Shown: positions 1-5,030 of the stretch, piece by piece
How positions within the stretch are numbered: the stretch's first letter is position 1
How the letters are laid out: the number at the start of each line of letters is the position of its first letter
Assembly (NCBI GenBank): GCA_029856445.1
Contig: JAHQWY010000179.1
Location: 1-7,679, forward strand
Direction of reading: 5' to 3'
DNA: 7,679 bases
DNA from: Promethearchaeia archaeon
Lineage (GTDB): Archaea > Asgardarchaeota > Lokiarchaeia > Sigyniarchaeales > SOKP01
Translations under genes and position numbers: made by a program
The notes under the pieces: model-generated
Database searches by the model: none
What the model was told of the DNA's origin: nothing
Seen by the model: only the letters and a program-made list of their open reading frames with translations

Positions 1-225
1 AACATAGGATTTGCGATCTTACTAGTGTTATTTAAACTTGGAATGATTGCCTTGATAGGGTTCAGCCTTTCGTTTATCCTATTAATAACTGCAAACATAA
101 CTCTTTTTAGAAATCAAACATCTAACACAGCTCTTAAATTATTGCCCCGTTATCACGCTAGTTTATTGATTTATATCTTGTCGATCATATTTAGCTCGAT
201 TTTTCCAATCCTTTTGTTTTCATAA
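1..225 (+). CDS. C-terminal end of a small membrane protein (partial, cut by left edge)
   Basis: The frame is open from the first base to a double stop (TAA then TAG, 223-228), giving at least 74 residues. A GTG at 25 could start it, but the residues before it are also hydrophobic, so I treat it as the tail of a longer gene. Two hydrophobic stretches are visible. The first (residues about 2-33) is long, rich in Ile, Leu and Phe, and could cross the membrane. It is followed by a polar segment with several Asn and Thr, Lys and Arg. A second hydrophobic helix (about residues 52-73) runs almost to the C-terminus. No motif identifies a family, so function is unknown. It lies 41 bases before the flavodoxin gene on the same strand, with a T7 tract between them, so co-transcription is doubtful. 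A short spurious hydrophobic frame cannot be fully excluded. Confidence 0.5.
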   Translation, partial: NIGFAILLVLFKLGMIALIGFSLSFILLITANITLFRNQTSNTALKLLPRYHASLLIYILSIIFSSIFPILLFS

Positions 226-230
226 TAGTA

Positions 231-237
231 TTTTTTT
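231..237 (+). terminator. Oligo-T tract after the membrane protein
   Basis: A run of seven T residues starts five bases after the stop codon, with no hairpin before it. This is the usual form of archaeal intrinsic termination. It is short, so read-through into the flavodoxin gene is possible. Confidence 0.35.
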
Positions 238-266
238 GATGTTAATATTCTTAATAACAAAAAAAA

Positions 267-749
267 GTGAATGAATTGAAAATCGCAATTTTGTATGATA
301 GTAAGTACGGAAATACAAAACAATTAGCAGAATTCATGGCAGAGCAACTACAAGAGGGAGGGCATGAAGCCCTTCTGTTTAGAACTAAAAAAACTAAACC
401 AGCAGAATTACTCGCGTGCCAACCAGAGGCATTATTAGTTGGTGGTCCAACCCATATGGGTAAACCTGCTCTTACGCTTGGGAAATATATAAAAAAATTA
501 GGAAAACTTGGACAGACATCAACTATCCATAAGGCAGCTGTTTTTAACTGCTACACTGGCGATATTGTATGTGATGCTATCAAGAATTTAATCTCTGATG
601 CCCTTCCCCAAATTGAAATAGTCGAGAAATGTCTTCCAATTCGAACTGGTGGAGAAAATGCAGAACTCTGGAAGGAAGTCGCTCTACAGAACAATTGGAA
701 GGAAGAGACAAGCAATTTTATCTCCAACTTCTTAACTGTGCTCTCCTAA
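267..749 (+). CDS. Flavodoxin-like FMN protein
   Basis: This 160-residue protein has the layout of a flavodoxin domain, which carries electrons by non-covalently bound FMN in the cytoplasm. The N-terminal beta strand (residues 4-10) leads into the phosphate-binding loop at residues 11-17, DSKYGNT, close to the classical T/S-x-T/Y-G-N-T signature. A second loop, GGPTHMGKP at 59-67, and a third near CYTGD at 95-99 sit where the two isoalloxazine-flanking loops occur in the family. The length suits a stand-alone flavodoxin domain with no fused partner. The start is GTG at 267; the ATG at 271 is in another frame and meets a stop at once, and the only nearby in-frame alternative is TTG at 276. No Shine-Dalgarno sequence precedes it, so a very short or absent leader is likely. 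Its redox partner is not evident; the flavoenzyme at 5031-7007 is far away and on the other strand. It could also be a WrbA-like or menaquinone-protoporphyrinogen-type flavodoxin; the sequence does not separate these. Confidence 0.86.
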   Translation: MNELKIAILYDSKYGNTKQLAEFMAEQLQEGGHEALLFRTKKTKPAELLACQPEALLVGGPTHMGKPALTLGKYIKKLGKLGQTSTIHKAAVFNCYTGDIVCDAIKNLISDALPQIEIVEKCLPIRTGGENAELWKEVALQNNWKEETSNFISNFLTVLS

Positions 750-778
750 GAAAGAAATAATTCAATATACATCAACAA

Positions 779-797
779 TTTTTTTTCTTTTTTTTTT
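779..797 (+). terminator. Strong oligo-T terminator after the flavodoxin gene
   Basis: Eight T residues, one C, then ten T residues begin 30 bases after the flavodoxin stop. No GC-rich stem precedes them, which fits archaeal T-tract termination rather than a bacterial hairpin terminator. This is the clearest terminator in the window and separates the flavodoxin from the nucleoside hydrolase. Confidence 0.65.
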
Positions 798-909
798 ATT
801 CTTTATAGAGAATATCTTATTACTTAATCCTAAACGAAAGGATTAACATTTCCTATAGATTCAATTAGATGTATGTATATTGATTTTCGCGCTTAACCAT
901 TATTACCAA

Positions 910-961
910 TTAATTTTTAATTTTTAATACATTCTATTAAATCTAACATTTATTATTAATC
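910..961 (+). promoter_or_regulatory. AT-rich promoter region of the nucleoside hydrolase gene
   Basis: The 234-base spacer 750-983 holds the flavodoxin terminator and then this very AT-rich stretch. Two tandem copies of the heptamer TTTTTAA lie at 914-927, and a second TATA-like segment lies at 951-960. The first would place a transcription start near 950 with a leader of about 30 bases; the second would give an almost leaderless transcript for the GTG at 984. I cannot choose between them, and the whole stretch is so AT-rich that the boxes may be fortuitous. I see no other gene in this spacer. Confidence 0.3.
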
Positions 962-983
962 ATGAAAAGAAAAACAAGTTGCG

Positions 984-1898
984 GTGAGAAATTTAAGCAA
1001 TAAAAAAATTCCAGTAATTCTGGACACCGATATAGGGGGGGATATTGATGACACGTGGGCTTTGGGCTTTTTATTGAAGTGTCCCGAATTCGATGTTAAA
1101 TTAATTACAACTGCAACAGACGATACTGTGATAAAAGCCAAGCTTATAGCTAAATTTCTCGAGATTGCTAGGCGCACGGATATTCCTATAGGGATTGGTC
1201 CTTCAGAAAATCGTAAAGAGGGAAAACAGTATAGTTGGATTAAAGATTATGAATTATCCGATTACTCTGGAACTGTGTATGAAAACGGCATGGAGGCACT
1301 TTGCTCAACGATAATGGAATCTTCTGACCCTATAACGCTCATCGCTATCGGACCTTTAGGAACCGTGGCAGGTTCTCTCAAAATGAATCCTAATATCACA
1401 GAGAATGCTCGATTTGTAGGAATGCATGGAAGCATTCGAATGGGATACCGAGGTGCACCTTCTCCATACCCCGAATATAACGTGAGACATGATATTCAAT
1501 CGGCTAGGGAAGTATTTCATGCACCATGGGAGAAAACCATCACTCCCTTGGATACATGTGGAAATATAGTGTTATCGGGTAAACATTTCGAACGTATTAT
1601 GAATTGTGATAATACAATTGTCAACTCAATCAAGGAAAATTTTGAGATATGGGCTAAGAAAAATGATTTAACCGAATTGATCACCCAAGATAAGAAAACT
1701 TCGATCCTATTTGATACGGTGGCAATATATCTCGGTTTCTCTGAAGAGTTACTCAAAATTGAAGATTTAAAGATTGAAGTCACTGATGAAGGAATGACCA
1801 AAATAAGTGAGAATGGGAATAGTATACGATGCGCAACTTCTTGGAAAGATGTTCAAGCTTTCAAAGATCTGCTTGTCAATCGACTGGTTAAATTCTAA
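984..1898 (+). CDS. Inosine-uridine-preferring-type nucleoside hydrolase
   Basis: This 304-residue protein belongs to the IUNH superfamily of calcium-dependent N-ribosyl hydrolases, which split nucleosides into free base and ribose for salvage. The hallmark Asp cluster is at residues 14-23, DTDIGGDIDD, the longer variant of DTDxGxDD that holds the Ca2+ ion. The conserved strand and turn IAIGPLGTVAG lies at 120-130. EYN at 164-166 matches the substrate-binding Glu and Asn of the family, followed by the usual Arg-x-Asp and an ITPLD segment at 186-190. The C-terminal Ca2+ Asp is D244, in LFDTVAIY. At the position where the protozoan and E. coli type enzymes carry the leaving-group His (the HD pair), this protein has Phe (F243), so substrate choice or acid catalysis may differ. 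Length is normal for the family. GTG at 984 is the only plausible start: an in-frame stop lies at 963-965 and ATG 962 is in another frame. The base specificity cannot be read from the sequence, and no signal peptide is present, so it is probably cytoplasmic. Confidence 0.9.
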   Translation: MRNLSNKKIPVILDTDIGGDIDDTWALGFLLKCPEFDVKLITTATDDTVIKAKLIAKFLEIARRTDIPIGIGPSENRKEGKQYSWIKDYELSDYSGTVYENGMEALCSTIMESSDPITLIAIGPLGTVAGSLKMNPNITENARFVGMHGSIRMGYRGAPSPYPEYNVRHDIQSAREVFHAPWEKTITPLDTCGNIVLSGKHFERIMNCDNTIVNSIKENFEIWAKKNDLTELITQDKKTSILFDTVAIYLGFSEELLKIEDLKIEVTDEGMTKISENGNSIRCATSWKDVQAFKDLLVNRLVKF

Positions 1899-1909
1899 TT
1901 TTCACCCGT

Positions 1910-1936
1910 ATATTTAAATATTAAACCAGGTTTTTT
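1910..1936 (+). terminator. Terminator region between convergent genes
   Basis: The 44-base gap between the nucleoside hydrolase and the oppositely oriented 171-residue gene holds a perfect 12-base AT palindrome at 1910-1921 and a T6 tract at 1931-1936. The T tract is in the right direction to end nucleoside hydrolase transcription. No clear T tract is visible on the minus strand for the converging gene. Confidence 0.35.
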
Positions 1937-1942
1937 GCTTCA

Positions 1943-2458
1943 TTATTTTTTCCGTTTTCCTTTTCTCCTGTATCTTTTGGATTCTTCCGATTGATCTTCC
2001 ACATCGACAATTATTCCGTCTTTAAATTCAAACTTTAAAACAGTTTTATATGCTGTCGATTTTTGAAATCCCATGTGAACATATTTTGATCTTATTAAAT
2101 CTCTTGCTATTATGATACTGCCCTTAAAAGGTAATTGTTTCTGTAAATTTCTATATTCGAATTTAAACATATTATGAAAATAATCCCCCTCCTCTGCTGT
2201 TTCTTCTGATAAATTAACGGGTTTAATACCATTTATTTCGGGGAGATCCTCAGATTTTGAATTAAACCAAAAACCATCTAATATCAATTGCCTTTCGACG
2301 ATTTTATACCTCATTATATATCCTCTCCGACAACTAGTGGCACTCATATATGTTTCTATTCCAATATCACTTGGTACGAGTAATCCTTTACCCTTAATTC
2401 CTACAAGCTCGAATTTCTCATCATTATAAAAAAAACGATCTGGTTCTTGTCCTGTCAT
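1943..2458 (-). CDS. Conserved-looking hypothetical protein, probably beta-rich, 171 residues
   Basis: I cannot assign a function. The protein is soluble, with no signal peptide or membrane segment. Its first 150 residues alternate hydrophobic and polar residues in short runs typical of a beta sandwich or barrel. Recognisable stretches are RFFYNDEKFELVGIKGKGL (8-26), a CRRGYIMRY segment near 43-51, an LILDGFWFNS strand with a following P-E-INGI turn (about 58-78), a central acidic loop, and KGSIIIARDLI-x5-HMGFQ around 112-128. This pattern resembles uncharacterised proteins I associate with bacteria and archaea, but from memory only. The last dozen residues are strongly basic, with six Lys and four Arg among the last eleven, which could bind nucleic acid or acidic lipid. 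ATG at 2458 is chosen; an upstream ATG at 2487 is out of frame. The gene stands alone, convergent with the nucleoside hydrolase. Confidence 0.8.
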   Translation of the reverse strand: MTGQEPDRFFYNDEKFELVGIKGKGLLVPSDIGIETYMSATSCRRGYIMRYKIVERQLILDGFWFNSKSEDLPEINGIKPVNLSEETAEEGDYFHNMFKFEYRNLQKQLPFKGSIIIARDLIRSKYVHMGFQKSTAYKTVLKFEFKDGIIVDVEDQSEESKRYRRKGKRKK

Positions 2459-2500
2459 TTTAATAACTCTTTTTTATTTATTTTCATAAGTTTGCGTCGG

Positions 2501-2514
2501 TTTTATATTTGTTT
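2501..2514 (-). promoter_or_regulatory. TATA-like box for the 171-residue gene
   Basis: Read on the minus strand, an AAATATAAAA element preceded by a purine-rich ACAA stretch (a possible BRE) lies about 45 bases before the ATG at 2458. With the usual archaeal spacing of about 26 bases this predicts a start near 2479 and a leader of roughly 20 bases. A second, longer A/T box lies at 2545-2563 and is an alternative. Confidence 0.42.
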
Positions 2515-2640
2515 GTCATTTTTAGATAAATAATCCCCTTTAAGTATTATATTTTATAATTTATAGAGCATAATGAGTAGAGTTATAAATTTTCGTAGAA
2601 AGTAAAAACATAATACTCATAATTTAATAATTTGGGTTAG

Positions 2641-2646
2641 AAAAAA
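2641..2646 (-). terminator. Short oligo-T tract after the TPR gene
   Basis: Six T residues on the minus strand begin 18 bases past the TAA of the TPR gene. The tract is short and has no stem, so it is a weak candidate. The rest of the 206-base gap 2459-2664 holds only promoter-like A/T stretches. Confidence 0.3.
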
Positions 2647-2664
2647 CATGGATTTTGAAATCTT

Positions 2665-4893
2665 TTAAAATAGATAATATAATTTATCACTAAAAACAGA
2701 AATTATACCATTTGTTAGGTCATCCAAACCGCTTCTTATTTCTTTTCGAAAACCTTGAATATTTGCACGGTTTTTTTCAAGATTCTCTAGAGTTTCCTTG
2801 ACATAATTAAGTGCAAGATTTCTCATTTCAAACTCCTTTTCATCCATGGGTTTAAGTTTAATCATTTGATGTTTTATGATGACCTCTTCTTTAAAATACT
2901 TGACTAATTGAACGTAGGGCATTTCTAATAATAGATTAAAAACGGTTACAAGATGTTTTTCCTTAGATTTTCCCTTTCTCTCACTAAGCATCTTAAAAAA
3001 TTCAATATCGTTCTTAATAGTAGTTCTGAACTCAGAAATATAATTAGGATATTCTTTTAGATTTTTTAGAAGTTGTACTTTATATTCTTTTTGTATATTA
3101 AGGAGATCAATTGCATAAGCTGGAATAAATTTATTCCTATTAAGTTGCTTAAATCTTCTCTCATAAATCATGATATCTGACGTGAGAAAGGAAATAAGTT
3201 GCATTTCATTCATGGTTAGAAGACGATTTAAAAAAATTTCCCTCTTTTTTACCTTGTCTTCCCTCCCTCGAGTATGTAATGAATCATAGAGGTAATCTCC
3301 AGCAGCTTTTTCCCTAACTTCTTGAGTTTTTTTGATTAATACGGGTGAGTCAGGTTTCAGTGAGATTAATTTTTCTCGAATTTTAACCCATTGAGGGTAA
3401 TATTCAACAGCTTTTTCAAAACACTCTATAGCTTTTTCTACTTGGTTTTGGTCTTCATATATTAATCCAAGATCAAACCAAGCATAACTGTGCTTAGGAT
3501 TGTATTTTAAAGATTTTTCGAGTTCTTTAATTGCTTTGTCATAAGATCCCATCTTCATATACGTTTGACCAAGGCTATGCAAGTGATGTTCGCTATTTGG
3601 TTGAATCTTGACTGCTTTCTTGTAACATTCGAGAGCGTTTTCATAATCATCCATCCCTAAATAGCAGTAACCTAAAGAATTTAAATTATTATCATCATTT
3701 GGGTCGTCTTTAATTACTTTATTTAACTCTTCAATTCCTTTCAAATAATAATCTTGAGCTTTATCCTTCTTTCCCAATTGTTTATAAGCATCAGCAATCC
3801 AATGGTAAAGAGGTCCGAAGTGTGGATGTAATTTAATAGCCTCTTCTCCAACTGACACCATTTCATCCCATCTTGATAAATAGTATAAACTCTCTAATAA
3901 CATATACCAATTCATATTAATTTGAGTATTAAATTTTAAGATTTGTTTGAAGATGCTGGCGCACTTTTCAAATTCCCTTTCCATGTAAGCCTTTGAGCCC
4001 AAATCCATTAATTTAAATACCTGTGCTCCATCATAATTCTTAGTTAAATCTGAAAAAATCTCGAGAAATCCTTTTGCAGTTTTAGTTTTAGCTTGGGCTA
4101 GTGGCACTGCTAGTTTGTGTAAAGTAAAACTACTTTTCCTAATCCAATAGCGATGGAAACCAATTGTTACTAAAATAATTATAGATACTGTCAACATAGA
4201 ATTAGCAAATCCTACTAGTTCTTTGGATGCATATAAGTATATACTAGGAAAAAGAAGAGGAAGGGTAAAACTGGCAATAATGAGATCGAAGACTTGCATG
4301 TTTACTTTATTTTTCATTCTTTTCTTCCTCATGTCTTTATAGATAGTTCCATGACTAATCTTATCCTCTCTACTTTTACGTCTTTGGAGTTCCATGAATT
4401 CCATCATTCTTCTGAACTTAACAACATCTTTATCCCCGAATACTTTAGTTGGTCTAGTTCTTTCTCTTTCAGAGAAAGTCGTTAATTCTGAAAATTCGGC
4501 AAAATGGTGTTTAATTCCTTCATTCATAATTGGCTGGATTTTCTCTAAGAACTCGTTTTTTCTTTTTCTAAAATCTTTTATACTTTCAAAATTTGGTTCT
4601 CTCTTCATTTTAAAGGTATAATTTGAAAGCACAAGAGATTTCTTTTTGATTTTTTTTACCCGACCCCAACTAATAAATTTAACTTTAGGTTGTCTTTTTC
4701 TTTGATATTCTCCGCAATAAAATCCTTTATTTGTAAACAATACATGTGTATCCCATTTTTTATTTGCTTTAAAAGGGTCTATCATGTTCTCCTTAAATAA
4801 TACCTTATAGAACGCACTAAATAGGATTTCCTCATCTTTAGGAACAACTAGCTGGAGATTTGAATAGTACAAAGGAATGTATAGGATTGTCAT
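2665..4893 (-). CDS. Membrane-anchored TPR protein with N-terminal PH-like domain and duplicated helical C-terminal module
   Basis: Residue numbers count from the upstream in-frame TTG at 4899; I prefer ATG at 4893 (residue 3), giving 742 residues. Residues about 17-125 look like a small PH-like (bPH/GRAM-like) domain: an IL-x-S strand, a W-x-THVLFTNKG hairpin at 49-59, FISWGRV at 75-81, and a final helix with the FESIKDF-x5-EF pattern. A basic linker follows. Two hydrophobic helices, about 203-224 and 229-249, form a tight hairpin; basic residues before the first (RKKRMKNK) and after the second (HRYWIRK) put both ends in the cytoplasm by the positive-inside rule. About six TPR-like units run from 295 to 504, the last three (403-504) being canonical with the usual G-Y and A-x-x-x-Y/F positions and terminal Pro. 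Residues 555-728 are all helical and contain two related copies of about 80 residues. TPRs bind partner peptides, so this is likely a cytoplasmic-face scaffold or adaptor. No enzymatic motif is visible and the partner is unknown. Confidence 0.9.
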   Translation of the reverse strand: MTILYIPLYYSNLQLVVPKDEEILFSAFYKVLFKENMIDPFKANKKWDTHVLFTNKGFYCGEYQRKRQPKVKFISWGRVKKIKKKSLVLSNYTFKMKREPNFESIKDFRKRKNEFLEKIQPIMNEGIKHHFAEFSELTTFSERERTRPTKVFGDKDVVKFRRMMEFMELQRRKSREDKISHGTIYKDMRKKRMKNKVNMQVFDLIIASFTLPLLFPSIYLYASKELVGFANSMLTVSIIILVTIGFHRYWIRKSSFTLHKLAVPLAQAKTKTAKGFLEIFSDLTKNYDGAQVFKLMDLGSKAYMEREFEKCASIFKQILKFNTQINMNWYMLLESLYYLSRWDEMVSVGEEAIKLHPHFGPLYHWIADAYKQLGKKDKAQDYYLKGIEELNKVIKDDPNDDNNLNSLGYCYLGMDDYENALECYKKAVKIQPNSEHHLHSLGQTYMKMGSYDKAIKELEKSLKYNPKHSYAWFDLGLIYEDQNQVEKAIECFEKAVEYYPQWVKIREKLISLKPDSPVLIKKTQEVREKAAGDYLYDSLHTRGREDKVKKREIFLNRLLTMNEMQLISFLTSDIMIYERRFKQLNRNKFIPAYAIDLLNIQKEYKVQLLKNLKEYPNYISEFRTTIKNDIEFFKMLSERKGKSKEKHLVTVFNLLLEMPYVQLVKYFKEEVIIKHQMIKLKPMDEKEFEMRNLALNYVKETLENLEKNRANIQGFRKEIRSGLDDLTNGIISVFSDKLYYLF

Positions 4894-4929
4894 AATCAAC
4901 TAAATGGATTTTTTTTTGAAAAGCTTATG

Positions 4930-5006
4930 CTTTATGTATTTCTATAGTGATATTAATGAATTTCCCTTAAAAAAGTTCCTATTCTTTAACCTTTTTCTAT
5001 ATTTAG
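4930..5006 (-). promoter_or_regulatory. Candidate promoter region of the TPR gene
   Basis: On the minus strand two TATA-like boxes precede the TPR gene: CTAAATATAG at 4997-5006, which would give a leader of about 80 bases, and AAATACATA near 4931-4939, which would give a short leader. Neither is supported by a clear BRE. The 131-base gap to the oxidoreductase gene also holds that gene's terminator. Confidence 0.25.
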
Positions 5007-5019
5007 AACAAAGATTGGG

Positions 5020-5027
5020 AAAAAAAA
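5020..5027 (-). terminator. Oligo-T terminator after the oxidoreductase gene
   Basis: Eight T residues on the minus strand begin three bases past the TAA of the oxidoreductase gene, with no hairpin. Position and length suit archaeal T-tract termination and argue that the oxidoreductase and TPR genes are separate units. Confidence 0.5.
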
Positions 5028-5030
5028 TAA

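Noticed and set aside
956..1177. Minus-strand open frame opposite the start of the nucleoside hydrolase
   Set aside because: It is antisense to the conserved DTDIGGDIDD region and shows no protein-like motif.
1517..1801. Minus-strand open frame inside the nucleoside hydrolase gene
   Set aside because: It lies wholly opposite a well-supported enzyme gene and has no recognisable features.
2573..2620. Seven-base inverted repeat (ATGAGTA / TACTCAT) in the gap before the TPR stop
   Set aside because: The stem is short and AT-rich with a 34-base loop, so it is not a credible terminator or operator on its own.
4294..4621. Two overlapping plus-strand frames opposite the N-terminal part of the TPR gene
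   Set aside because: Both are antisense shadows of the PH-like and linker region; their composition simply mirrors Lys/Glu-rich coding sequence.
4894..4899. TTG at 4899 as start of the TPR gene
   Set aside because: It adds only two residues before an ATG at 4893, and no Shine-Dalgarno sequence favours the rarer codon.
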